Assembly: GCA_946407735.1 (NCBI GenBank) | Contig: CAMJPL010000031.1 | Location: 1-36,383 of the forward strand | Direction of reading: 5' to 3' | From: an uncultured Clostridia bacterium | GTDB taxonomy: Bacteria > Bacillota > Clostridia > Oscillospirales > CAG-272 | DNA: 36,383 nt | In this document: in pieces, positions 14,816 to 22,966 of the stretch | Layout: each line of letters opens with the position of its first letter | How positions within the stretch are numbered: the first letter of the stretch is position 1 | Notes under the pieces: model-generated | What the model was told of the DNA's origin: nothing | What the model saw: only the letters and a program-made list of their open reading frames with translations | The model's database searches: none | Program-made: the position numbers and the translations under genes

Positions 14816-16074
14816 CATACGATATACCACAGCTGATAGCCGGAGCGGAGAAGGAGCTGCGCCCGGTATTCGATTCATTTGACGAAATATCGAACGCCCG
14901 CACCGGGCAGGTGCTCGACGCGTTCAGGGAATTCCGCGTCGACGACACGATGTTCGGCTCGACGTCGGGCTACGGCTACGACGACAAGGGGCGCGACACC
15001 CTTGACAGGATCTTCGCCCGCGTGCTCGGGGCCGAAAGCGGCTTCGTCCGCCATTCGATAGCGAACGGCACGCACGCGCTGACGATAGCCCTCTGGGCGC
15101 TGCTCCGCCCGGGAGACGTCATGCTGGCGATAACGGGGCGTCCCTACGACACCCTGATGGGGGTGATCGGGCTGTCTGACAGGCCCGTGCCGTCAGAAGA
15201 CGGTGCGCATCCGGCGACGCCGGACGGCTCGCTGCTCGATTTCGGCGTTTTCTACGACGACGTCCCATTCGGGGAGGACTGGCGGCCGAAGGTGAGGCGG
15301 TATCAGGAGGAGGGACGGCTCAAGGTCGTCTATATCCAGCGCTCGCGCGGCTACGCCGACCGCCCGACCCTTTCGTCGGATGAGATAAACGCCATGATAT
15401 CCGAGATACGGACGATGACCGGCGCGTACGTCATAGTCGACAACTGCTACGGCGAGTTCGCCGATCTAGATGAGCCGAAGGGCGATCTCGTCGTCGGCTC
15501 GCTTATAAAGAATCCCGGCGGAGGTATAGCCGAGGCGGGAGCGTATATCGTCGGAACGCCGCGCGCTGTCGAGCTCGCCGGATACCGCATGACGACGGTC
15601 GGAGCCGGAGTCGAGGTCGGCGCGTCGCTCGGAAACAACAAAAACATGTACAAGGGGCTCTTCTTCGCCCCGCATATCGTCGCGCAGGCGAAAAAGACGG
15701 CGGCGCTGGCGGCGTACGTCTTCGAGGCGCTCGGCTGCGACGTCTCGCCGGGATGGCGGGACGGGCGGCACGATATCATCCAGACGCTGCGCCTCGGCTC
15801 GCCGGAGCGGCTGTGCGCCTTCTGCCGCGGGATCCAGTACGCCTCGCCGGTCGACAGCTACGTCACGCCCGAGCCGTGGGACATGCCCGGCTACGACGAC
15901 AAGGTGATCATGGCGGCCGGAGCCTTCACGCAGGGAAGCTCGATAGAGCTCTCGGCCGACGGCCCGATGCGCGAGCCGTACATCGCCTTCATGCAGGGCG
16001 GCCTGACATACGAGAGCGGACGGTACGCCGTCAGGATGGCGGCGGAGGAATTCATCAGGAGCGAAAAAAACTGA
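14812..16074 (+). CDS. Methionine gamma-lyase family PLP protein (aluminium-resistance type)
   Basis: A 420-aa cytosolic PLP enzyme. GYGYDDKGRDTLDRIFARVL followed by GAESGFVRHSIANGTHAL, and SLIKNPGGGIAEAGAYIVG carrying the probable PLP lysine, identify the PF06838 family. This family is annotated as methionine gamma-lyase or aluminium-resistance protein and would cleave C-S bonds of sulfur amino acids. In many Firmicutes it is found near hfq and miaA. Here it is inserted between glycosidase-type genes, overlapping the GH28-like gene by four bases (ATGA) and lying 12 bases from the SGNH gene, so it is co-translated with carbohydrate enzymes. The real substrate is therefore uncertain. Confidence 0.87.
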   Translation: MTYDIPQLIAGAEKELRPVFDSFDEISNARTGQVLDAFREFRVDDTMFGSTSGYGYDDKGRDTLDRIFARVLGAESGFVRHSIANGTHALTIALWALLRPGDVMLAITGRPYDTLMGVIGLSDRPVPSEDGAHPATPDGSLLDFGVFYDDVPFGEDWRPKVRRYQEEGRLKVVYIQRSRGYADRPTLSSDEINAMISEIRTMTGAYVIVDNCYGEFADLDEPKGDLVVGSLIKNPGGGIAEAGAYIVGTPRAVELAGYRMTTVGAGVEVGASLGNNKNMYKGLFFAPHIVAQAKKTAALAAYVFEALGCDVSPGWRDGRHDIIQTLRLGSPERLCAFCRGIQYASPVDSYVTPEPWDMPGYDDKVIMAAGAFTQGSSIELSADGPMREPYIAFMQGGLTYESGRYAVRMAAEEFIRSEKN

Positions 16075-16086
16075 GGGGTGACAGAT

Positions 16087-17148
16087 ATGAGAAATCAGAC
16101 ATACGACTACATGAAGCCGGTCTGGACCGGCGATACGGCGTTGTACGAGAGCTTCTGGCCGGTCCTCGCGAAGGATCAGGCCGCGGACTCCGACACAGTG
16201 ATACCGCTGCTCTACCGCGCCGACGAGATCGAGGAGGTACGGACGCTGTCGCTTGAGACGGCGTTCGAAAAAGGGAAGGATTATTACGCCGAAGACGGTC
16301 GGCTCATCATCCCGGCTGGCTCGGCGATAAAGCGCTTTCCGTGGGACGAGTACGTCTTAAAAGAGGAAAAGCCGGGGAAATGCTTCCCCTGCTCGCTCGG
16401 CGGCTGGGTCTTCTTCTCGGAGGGGCCGACTGTGCATGATATGCAGTACGCCGTGACGTACCGCCACAGTGACAGCTGGCTCGGCCCGATCCCCGGACCG
16501 AATCCCTCAAGGCTGACTAAATTCAAAGCGAAGCTCGCCGATAAGCGCCCGGTTCAGGTCGCATTCACCGGCGATTCGATAACGACCGGCGGCAACTCGA
16601 CCGGCGTGATGAACGTCCCGCCGTATCTGCCGATGTGGCCGACGATGGTGACCGACTGGATCGAGGACGTCCACGGCTGCCCGGCGCTCAACCTCAACCG
16701 CAGCCGCGGCGGCGTCTGCTCCGACTGGGGCGTCGAAACGGCGGAGGAGAGCTTCTCGGAATACAGGCCAGATCTCTGCGTCATCGCCTACGGCATGAAC
16801 GACGCGTCGGGGAGAAGGACGTCGGCGTCCGTCATCGAGAACTACAAGACGATAACCGACAAGCTGCTTGCAATAAATCCCGACTGCGAGTTCATCTACG
16901 TCTCGACGATGCTGCCGAACCCGATAGCTCCCGGCTTTTCCTCCGGCCTTCACGCCGAGCATGAGCCGCTGATGCTCGATCTCGCCGCCGAGACCGGAGG
17001 CATCGCCGACGTCGCGCCGGTGACGAGCGTCCATAAATACCTGCTCTCCCGCAAGCGCTTCTTCGACATGACGGGCAACAACATCAACCACTGCAACGAC
17101 TTCATGGCCCGCGTCTATGCCCAGACGATCTGCGCCGTCATCGGATGA
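16087..17148 (+). CDS. SGNH/GDSL-type hydrolase (probable carbohydrate esterase)
   Basis: A 353-aa protein with an N-terminal beta-rich domain (about 1-150) and a C-terminal SGNH hydrolase domain. GDSI at 162-165 carries the nucleophile Ser 164, GMND at 236-239 carries the oxyanion Asn, and NNINHCND near 335 supplies His. The two-domain layout resembles carbohydrate esterases that remove acetyl groups from oligosaccharides. It has no signal peptide and is therefore intracellular. The GAGGGGTGA ribosome site (16073-16081) favours the ATG at 16087 over the in-frame GTG at 16078. It is the third gene of the operon, between the PLP enzyme and the GH20-like gene. Confidence 0.85.
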   Translation: MRNQTYDYMKPVWTGDTALYESFWPVLAKDQAADSDTVIPLLYRADEIEEVRTLSLETAFEKGKDYYAEDGRLIIPAGSAIKRFPWDEYVLKEEKPGKCFPCSLGGWVFFSEGPTVHDMQYAVTYRHSDSWLGPIPGPNPSRLTKFKAKLADKRPVQVAFTGDSITTGGNSTGVMNVPPYLPMWPTMVTDWIEDVHGCPALNLNRSRGGVCSDWGVETAEESFSEYRPDLCVIAYGMNDASGRRTSASVIENYKTITDKLLAINPDCEFIYVSTMLPNPIAPGFSSGLHAEHEPLMLDLAAETGGIADVAPVTSVHKYLLSRKRFFDMTGNNINHCNDFMARVYAQTICAVIG

Positions 17149-17200
17149 CGCGGTGAGAGGGTGACGATCCATCATACGCCATAATATACGGAGGCAAAAT

Positions 17201-18190
17201 ATGACATATCCATCTTCATGGAGCGTCCGAGGGATCTGCGTGACGGCTCCGAAGCCTGCCGATCTTGAGCTCTTTGTCAGATTCATCGACGAGCGCCTCG
17301 CGAAGGACGGGATAAACACCCTCGTCCTTCTGACGAGATACCGCTATATGTTCGAAACGCATCCCGAGTGCCGGGGAAACGACCCGCTCTCGAAGGAGGA
17401 CGTCGCGGCGATAAAGGCCGCCTGCGAAAGGCACGGCATCGAGCTGATACCGAAGATGAACCTGTTCGGGCATCAGTCGGGGAAGGCGAAGACCTTCCAG
17501 TCGCTCGACGGCCTGCTCCGCGGCTTCCCGCAGTTCGACGAGACGCCGGACGCGGACGAGGTCGAGTACTGCCGCTCCCTCTGCCCGTCAGATCCCGAGT
17601 GCGGGAGGATAGTCTTCGATCTCGTCGGCGAAATGGCCGACGCCTTCGGCGCGAAGACCTTCCATATCGGCTGCGACGAGGTGTTCGAGATCGCGAAATG
17701 CCCGCGCTGCCGGGATAAGTCCACAGCCGGGCTGCTCGCCTCATGGGTCGGCGCGCTGCATGATTTCCTCGCAGAGAAAGGGATACGCACCATGATGTGG
17801 GGCGACCGCCTGATCGACGGCACCGCCACCGGCTACGGACGCTGGGAGGCCTCGCAGAACGGCACCGACGCCGCGATAGACTGCCTTCCGAAGGACATCC
17901 TCATCTGCGACTGGCATTACGAGGACATGGAGGCATATAAATCTGTCGAGGTCTTCGGCGAAGCCGGGTATGACGCGCTCATCTGCCCGTGGAGATACAG
18001 GGCTAACGCTTTGAAGTTCGTCGAGTACGCCAAGGCGCACGACATGGGCAACATAAAGGGCGTGATGGAGACGACGTGGTGCGATCCGGCGGCCCTTATA
18101 AAGCAGCTTCTCGATATCCCGGACGACGCCGGGTACTCAGGCGAGAACCATAAACTCGTCGCCGACACCTACCGCGCGCTGTTCATGTGA
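17201..18190 (+). CDS. GH20-like beta-N-acetylhexosaminidase
   Basis: A 329-aa TIM-barrel protein. HIGCDEVFEI (155-164) matches the HxGGDE motif of family 20, whose Asp-Glu pair (D159, E160) performs substrate-assisted cleavage of terminal GlcNAc or GalNAc. Here the second glycine is cysteine. KMNLFGHQSG (85-94) and MMWGDRLIDG further on are usual for the barrel. It has no signal peptide and no N-terminal GH20b domain, so it is a short cytosolic form. A cluster of cysteines (CPRCRDK just after the motif) is odd and could bind metal. ACGGAGG lies about six bases before the ATG. Other amidohexosaminidase-like activity is possible. Confidence 0.82.
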   Translation: MTYPSSWSVRGICVTAPKPADLELFVRFIDERLAKDGINTLVLLTRYRYMFETHPECRGNDPLSKEDVAAIKAACERHGIELIPKMNLFGHQSGKAKTFQSLDGLLRGFPQFDETPDADEVEYCRSLCPSDPECGRIVFDLVGEMADAFGAKTFHIGCDEVFEIAKCPRCRDKSTAGLLASWVGALHDFLAEKGIRTMMWGDRLIDGTATGYGRWEASQNGTDAAIDCLPKDILICDWHYEDMEAYKSVEVFGEAGYDALICPWRYRANALKFVEYAKAHDMGNIKGVMETTWCDPAALIKQLLDIPDDAGYSGENHKLVADTYRALFM

Positions 18191-18197
18191 GGCTTTC

Positions 18198-18971
18198 ATG
18201 CTCGCTATCGATATAGGCAACACGAGGATAAAGCTCGCGCTTTACGACTCGGAATCCGGGAAAAGGCTTCTCGCCTCGTCGTTCTCGACCGTCCGCCGCG
18301 CGTCGGCGGACGAGATCGCGGCGTCGATCATGTCGGCGTTCCGGCTGTACGGTGCGGATGAGAAGGTCGACGGGGCGATAATCTGCTCGGTCGTGCCGAC
18401 GGTGACGACAGCCGCGGCGACCGCCGTCGAGAGGCATTTCGGCGTCCATCCGCTCACAGTCGGGCCGGGCGTCAGGACGGGACTCAATATCCGCGTCGAG
18501 AACGCGGCTTCGGTAGGCTCCGATATCGTCGTCGGCGCCGTCGAGGCGGCGGCGCTGTTCAGGCCTCCGCTCCTTATCTTCAATATGGGCACCGCAACGA
18601 CTGTCACGGCGATAGACGAAAGCGGTCTGCTCGCCGGAGTGGCAATCATGCCGGGGCTGATAATGGGTCTCGACGCCCTCGCCGAGAACGCCTCCGAGCT
18701 CGTCCCGATCTCCCCCGGAAAGGTGAAATCCCCGTTCGGGCGCAACACATACGATTCGATAAACGCCGGAGCGGTGCTCGGGGCAGCCGGGGCCGTCGAC
18801 GGCTACATCGACCGCGCCGCCGAGGCCTTCGGCGGCGGCATCACCTCAGTCATGACCGGCGGCTGCGCCGGATTCGTCACGCCGTATCTGCGGCATAAGG
18901 TCGAATACCGGCAGTATCTCTGCCTCGACGGGCTGTACCGCCTCTGGAAGGCGAACGTGAAACAGGGATAA
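18198..18971 (+). CDS. coaX: Type III pantothenate kinase
   Basis: A 257-aa cytosolic kinase of the ASKHA fold. It opens with MLAIDIGNTRIKLA (DxGNT phosphate-1 loop, D5). GPGVRTGLNIRVENAASVGSD (split across about 89-109) ends in the catalytic Asp 109, and NMGTATTVTAID (129-140) is the phosphate-2 region. It phosphorylates pantothenate in the first step of coenzyme A synthesis and needs a monovalent cation. It is the last gene of the operon, seven bases behind the GH20-like gene, with GAGGC as a weak ribosome site. A CoA gene in an otherwise glycan-degrading operon is unusual. Confidence 0.95.
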   Translation: MLAIDIGNTRIKLALYDSESGKRLLASSFSTVRRASADEIAASIMSAFRLYGADEKVDGAIICSVVPTVTTAAATAVERHFGVHPLTVGPGVRTGLNIRVENAASVGSDIVVGAVEAAALFRPPLLIFNMGTATTVTAIDESGLLAGVAIMPGLIMGLDALAENASELVPISPGKVKSPFGRNTYDSINAGAVLGAAGAVDGYIDRAAEAFGGGITSVMTGGCAGFVTPYLRHKVEYRQYLCLDGLYRLWKANVKQG

Positions 18972-19014
18972 AGGCGGTTTTGTTATCGCCATACTATTAT
19001 ATTGCTATTATTTC

Positions 19015-19131
19015 TTTTTGTATCAAAAGTCTTGAAGGGATAGGATGGGGTTTTGAATAAGTCCGCAAAGCGGACTTATTCAAGGAAGAGGAAGGGGAAC
19101 TTTCTTCAGAAAGTTTCCTTCCCTTCCCCAG
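19015..19131 (+). repeat. Dispersed palindrome, copy 3 (composite, reversed relative to genes)
   Basis: TTTTTGTATCAAAAGTCTTG (19015-19034) opens the copy. The arms GAGGAAGGGGAACTTTCT and AGAAAGTTTCCTTCCCTTCC (about 19088-19126) pair imperfectly around TC. A separate 31-base triloop palindrome (19053-19083) is inserted between the leader motif and the main palindrome. Unlike the other copies it does not stand in the standard orientation behind a stop codon: it points as if it belonged to a minus-strand gene, and ends 20 bases before the methyltransferase start. Confidence 0.75.
19053..19083. repeat. Nested triloop palindrome (14-bp stem)
   Basis: TTGAATAAGTCCGC pairs perfectly with its complement around AAA. 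It interrupts copy 3 of the dispersed palindrome at the G-rich link, which suggests a later insertion. Confidence 0.8.
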
Positions 19132-19150
19132 AATAATAATAACTGCCCAG

Positions 19151-20359
19151 ATGAACGAACAGAACAATGAAAGGATAGCCGCCGTCATCACGGGGGCGAA
19201 TGAGAGAGGGATACTTAAGAGGTTCGTGCTCTCGTCGCCGAGATCGAAGACGGGGGACGTGAAGAAGGCGGAGCTGCGTCCGGTCACGGTCAGGGGCGAA
19301 AAGCTCATCCAGATGACCGAATACCGCCGCGACGGCAAGGCCGTCACGTCGAACATGCCGGAAAGCGAGGCGGCGGACATCGCCGCTGTCAGGCTCGGCG
19401 GCGAGTTCAGGCAGCTCGACGTCATAACGACCGCCGGGAGCTGCACCGCGCTCGTCAGCTCGAAGGGAAAGCTCCATATATCCGACAGCATAAGCGCCAC
19501 CGGCGGCGGGATCGCCGACATCGGCGGCAACGACAGCGAAAAGAACCATATCCTCGACGGCTCGGAGCCGTTCCTCCGTCTGCTCGGCGTCTCTGACGCC
19601 GACGGACGCGTCATCGACCGGAGAAGGGCCAAATTCAGGCAGATAAACCGCTTCCTCGAGCTCGTGAGGGACATAGAGGATAAGCTCCCGAAGGCCCCGC
19701 AGCCGCTGTATATCCTCGACCTCTGCTGCGGCAAGAGCTATCTCACCTTCGCCGTCTACTACTATTTCTCGGCGATCCTCAGGCGGAGCGTCAGGATGAC
19801 CGGCGTCGATCTCAAGCCCGACGTCATCGCCTACTGCTCCGGCTGCGCCAGCTCGCTCGGCTGGGACGGGCTCGATTTCGTCTGCGGGGATATCCTCAGA
19901 TTCGAGCCGGAGCGCGATCCCGATCTCGTCGTCTCGCTCCACGCCTGCGACATCGCGACTGACATCACCCTCGCCTGCGCCGTCAAGAGGGGAGCGAAGG
20001 TCATACTCTCGACGCCATGCTGCCAGCACGAGATGGCGAACCAGCTCGAATGCGAGGATCTGTCGTTCATCACGTCGAAGCCGCTTCTGCGGCATAAGAT
20101 GACCGACGCCTTCACCGACGCGCTCCGCCTGTCAAGGCTCGAATGCGAGAATTACGTCTGCGAGGCGCTCGAGCTCGTCGATCCGGAGGAGACGCCGAAA
20201 AACGTCATGCTCCGCTGCGTCAGGCGCTCCGCGCCGATGGCGCGGGAGAAAAGAGAGGCTCTGTATGCCGAGTACCGCCGCGTCTGCGACTGGCTGCACG
20301 TGACGCCGTATCTCGATGTGCTTCTATGCGACTATGCGACTGTGCGACTGAGGGACTGA
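19151..20359 (+). CDS. SAM-dependent methyltransferase (Methyltransf_32-like)
   Basis: A 402-aa protein. The N-terminal 180 residues are a separate region with no family I can name. LDLCCGKSYLTF at 189-200 is motif I of a Rossmann methyltransferase, VDLKPDVIAYC supplies the acidic SAM ligand, and VVSLHACDIATD and STPCCQHEM match the DxxC/TPCCQ pattern of the PF13679 group, related to GSTCD-like proteins and some RNA or lipid methyltransferases. The target is unknown. No ribosome site is seen before the ATG; instead a palindromic repeat lies 20 bases upstream, so the start or the expression level is uncertain. The C-terminal residues CDYATVRLRD are encoded by an octamer repeat that runs across the stop codon. 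Confidence 0.82.
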   Translation: MNEQNNERIAAVITGANERGILKRFVLSSPRSKTGDVKKAELRPVTVRGEKLIQMTEYRRDGKAVTSNMPESEAADIAAVRLGGEFRQLDVITTAGSCTALVSSKGKLHISDSISATGGGIADIGGNDSEKNHILDGSEPFLRLLGVSDADGRVIDRRRAKFRQINRFLELVRDIEDKLPKAPQPLYILDLCCGKSYLTFAVYYYFSAILRRSVRMTGVDLKPDVIAYCSGCASSLGWDGLDFVCGDILRFEPERDPDLVVSLHACDIATDITLACAVKRGAKVILSTPCCQHEMANQLECEDLSFITSKPLLRHKMTDAFTDALRLSRLECENYVCEALELVDPEETPKNVMLRCVRRSAPMAREKREALYAEYRRVCDWLHVTPYLDVLLCDYATVRLRD

Positions 20360-20364
20360 GGGAA
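20325..20364 (+). repeat. Octamer tandem repeat across a stop codon
   Basis: Five consecutive eight-base units: TATGCGAC twice, TGTGCGAC, TGAGGGAC, TGAGGGAA. The stop codon of the methyltransferase (20357-20359) lies in the last unit. Because eight is not a multiple of three, gain or loss of a unit would change the C-terminus and shift the stop. Confidence 0.75.
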
Positions 20365-20410
20365 AACGGGACCGCAACATTACAAACCAAGGGAAAAGAG
20401 GTATAAGGAC

Positions 20411-21454
20411 ATGGCAACCGCGTCTGACATCGCGCTTATCGACCGGCTCTACGCCGGGAGAAGGGTATTTCACGGCGAGCTTCACGACCATTCCGCCAGC
20501 GGCGGCACGAGCGACGGAAAATGCCCGCTCTGTGAGTGGCCGGAGAAGATGAAGGCTCTCGATATGGACTTCGCCGCCATCCTCGATCACCGGCAGGTGC
20601 GGCATATGTACCAGCCAGAGTGGGAGGACGGGCTGTTCATCCCCGGCACCGAGCCGGGCACGACGATATCCGACAGCAAGGCCGAAGTAAAGCAGGTTCA
20701 TTACAATATACTGCTCCCCGACAGGGACATGCTCGCGCCGCTCGTCGAGTCGTTCCCGGAGTATCAGTTCAGCGGCGGGATCGAGGGGCACTTCGTCTAT
20801 CCGTCGTTCACGAGGGAGCGCTTCGGCGAGCTCATCGACGCCGTCAGGGCGAGGGGCGGTCTTTTCGTGCATCCGCACCCGAAGCAGCTGATGGTGTCGG
20901 ACGATCCGCTCGACTACTGGTTCAGGGATCAGACCGGCATAGAGGTCTTCTATATCAGCTACGACAGCGAGGAAACGAAGGCCAACTATAAGCTGTGGAC
21001 CGATCTTTTAGCCGCAGGGAAGCGCGTATGGCCGACGGCGGGCTGCGATCTCCACTCCGAGCCGCACAACACCGCGCTCACGACGCTGTACGCCGAGGAA
21101 AAGTCGGCGAAGTCGTATCTCTCCCATCTGTCGGAGGGTGATCTCGTCTGCGGCTTCGTCGGCATTCAGGCAGCCGTCGGTGAGACGCTGATGGGCGGCG
21201 CCGTCGATTTCGCCGGAAAGCGCTTCGTCGTCCGAGTCGGCGATTTCCACCCGTCGGTCGTCCATGGCGGCCATAAATACCGCGCCGATATCATCGGCGA
21301 TAAAGGCGTCATAATGAGCGAAGGCGTGACGCCCGACGCACCGCTGTATCTCGCGATAGACGCGCCCGACACGGCGCTTCTTCGCGTCGAGGTGACGGAC
21401 GAAACGACGGGATACCGCATCGCCGTCGGCAGCCCGATCTGGAACGAACGGTGA
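20411..21454 (+). CDS. PHP-domain putative phosphoesterase or metal hydrolase
   Basis: A 347-aa protein. FHGELHDHS (20-28) is the first PHP metal motif (HxHxH-like with Glu). ILDHRQ follows near residue 58, HPHPKQ near 157 and GCDLHS near 214, together giving the set of metal ligands of the PHP family. A C-terminal beta-rich domain (about 250-347) follows, as in the CehA-type metallohydrolases. Known members hydrolyse phosphate esters or aryl phosphates and carbamates; the substrate is not evident. GAGGTATAAGGAC precedes the ATG. It lies 51 bases after the methyltransferase and ends at a strong hairpin shared with the convergent glycosidase gene. Confidence 0.82.
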   Translation: MATASDIALIDRLYAGRRVFHGELHDHSASGGTSDGKCPLCEWPEKMKALDMDFAAILDHRQVRHMYQPEWEDGLFIPGTEPGTTISDSKAEVKQVHYNILLPDRDMLAPLVESFPEYQFSGGIEGHFVYPSFTRERFGELIDAVRARGGLFVHPHPKQLMVSDDPLDYWFRDQTGIEVFYISYDSEETKANYKLWTDLLAAGKRVWPTAGCDLHSEPHNTALTTLYAEEKSAKSYLSHLSEGDLVCGFVGIQAAVGETLMGGAVDFAGKRFVVRVGDFHPSVVHGGHKYRADIIGDKGVIMSEGVTPDAPLYLAIDAPDTALLRVEVTDETTGYRIAVGSPIWNER

Positions 21455-21471
21455 GAGAAAAGAGAATATGA

Positions 21472-21507
21472 CCGCCCCCGCCTGTCACATGCGACAGGCG
21501 GGGGCGG
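21472..21507. terminator. GC-rich hairpin between convergent genes
   Basis: A perfect 15-bp stem, CCGCCCCCGCCTGTC (21472-21486) with its complement (21493-21507), loop ACATGC. There is no T run on either side, so termination would depend on hairpin strength or another factor. Confidence 0.7.
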
Positions 21508-21527
21508 AGGTTTGTCCGATGTCAGAT

Positions 21528-22952
21528 TTACTCGAATCTGAACGAGTATATGTCGGCGTCGCTCATGCGTATCTCCATCACGGCTTCCCTGCCGCGAAGA
21601 TCGGCAGGCGAGCCGTTCTCGAAATCGACGATGCGGTCGGTTTTGTCGCCGAATATCTCGCCGCTGCTGACAGATGCGCCGTCGGACGCCCTGAGCGTGA
21701 AATACATATATCCTCTCGCCGAGGTGGAGAAGTTGATCCTGAGCGCACTTCCGTCGTAGACGAAGGGCTTTGTCACGACCATGCTCTCTTTGTACCCGGA
21801 ATGCCGGGAGATGAAGCCGTCGAGGCGTATCGTATTGCGCCAGAGCTGCGCCGGGGTGCCGCTCCAGTGGTTCGTGAAGGAGAAGATCGACAGCTCGTCG
21901 TCGGTTCCGGGATAGCTTCCGGGAGACACGACGAGACCTCTCGCCGGATAGCAGTCGCCGTAGACCCAGTTGTACGGCTCCTCCGGTCCGGGGCGCATGA
22001 AGGCCTCGTCCGGACGGTACCATGAGAAGCCGTCTCGTGAGCACATGAAGACGCAGTCGGTCACGGTCAGACCGTAGCGTGGGCTCGATTTCATCCTCTC
22101 AAGGCGTTTTTCCCTGCCGCAGAGGCGCTCGAAGCTCCCGTTCCATGAAGGACGCTCGACATAGCGCGACGGGAAGCCGACGAAGATATGATCGGCCCGC
22201 TCATAGACCTGCGCGACGTTGGTGTAGAGGGGATAATCCTCCCCCTCGCCGAAATCGAGCAGAGACGGCTCGGTCCAGACGCGGAAATCGGGCGATGTCA
22301 GCACCCTTATATCCCGCACGTCGACCGAAAAGTCGGCGGCAAGTCCTTCCTCGCCCCTGCGCTTGTGGAATCCGCGGATATAGGCGAAATATCTGCCCGA
22401 ATGCCTGTCCCAGAAGGCCGTGTTCAGGGTGTCGAACATGCCGAGGCGGGTGATCTCGCGGTCACGGGTGAACCTGTAGCCGTCGGGGCTTATATAGCAC
22501 CACAGGGCGTTCACTCCGTCCAAAGTCTGCGACGCCACCGCCTTATAAAGCTCATCTGAGCCTTCCGGCTGATTCGGGTCGCGGAACACCATGAAGTTGT
22601 CGAAGGTGCCGTCGGTCTCGTCGAGGATGATGTTGTTGTCCTTCGATCCGCCGAAGGTGCGCAGACCGAGCTTCGGCTTTGTCCAGCTTATGCCGTCGGC
22701 GCTCTCGGCGCAGCAGACCTTTATCTTAAAGCCGGGAACGAAGCTCCATCCGAGATAGTACATGCGGTATCTGCCGTCGTCGTCCCGGAAGAAGTTGTGG
22801 TAGTCGCAGCAGTCGCCCTCCCACGGCTCGTCGTGGAGAAGTGCCAGCTCCCGGCGGACCGGCTCGTGGAGCCTCTTTTCGGCGGTGGTCTTCTGCGTGT
22901 CGGTCAGATAGTCGTCCCAGAAGACCTCGCGCCGTTTTCCTATGTTTATCAT
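21528..22952 (-). CDS. Glycosidase-like protein with five-bladed beta-propeller
   Basis: A 474-aa cytosolic protein without signal peptide. FFRDDDGRYRMYYLGWSFVP (about 54-73), AESADGISWTKPKLGL (about 81-96) and CSRDGFSWYRPDEAF (about 305-319) are the Asp-rich blade repeats of GH32/GH43/GH130-type propellers (an x-S-x-DG-x-x-W pattern). A C-terminal beta sandwich (about 385-474) follows, as in GH32. Catalytic residues cannot be assigned with confidence, so the substrate is open. It begins 14 bases behind solute-binding lipoprotein 3, with GGGGG as ribosome site, so the two form an operon and probably handle the same glycan. Confidence 0.75.
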   Translation of the reverse strand: MINIGKRREVFWDDYLTDTQKTTAEKRLHEPVRRELALLHDEPWEGDCCDYHNFFRDDDGRYRMYYLGWSFVPGFKIKVCCAESADGISWTKPKLGLRTFGGSKDNNIILDETDGTFDNFMVFRDPNQPEGSDELYKAVASQTLDGVNALWCYISPDGYRFTRDREITRLGMFDTLNTAFWDRHSGRYFAYIRGFHKRRGEEGLAADFSVDVRDIRVLTSPDFRVWTEPSLLDFGEGEDYPLYTNVAQVYERADHIFVGFPSRYVERPSWNGSFERLCGREKRLERMKSSPRYGLTVTDCVFMCSRDGFSWYRPDEAFMRPGPEEPYNWVYGDCYPARGLVVSPGSYPGTDDELSIFSFTNHWSGTPAQLWRNTIRLDGFISRHSGYKESMVVTKPFVYDGSALRINFSTSARGYMYFTLRASDGASVSSGEIFGDKTDRIVDFENGSPADLRGREAVMEIRMSDADIYSFRFE

Positions 22953-22966
22953 GTCATTGCCCCCTG

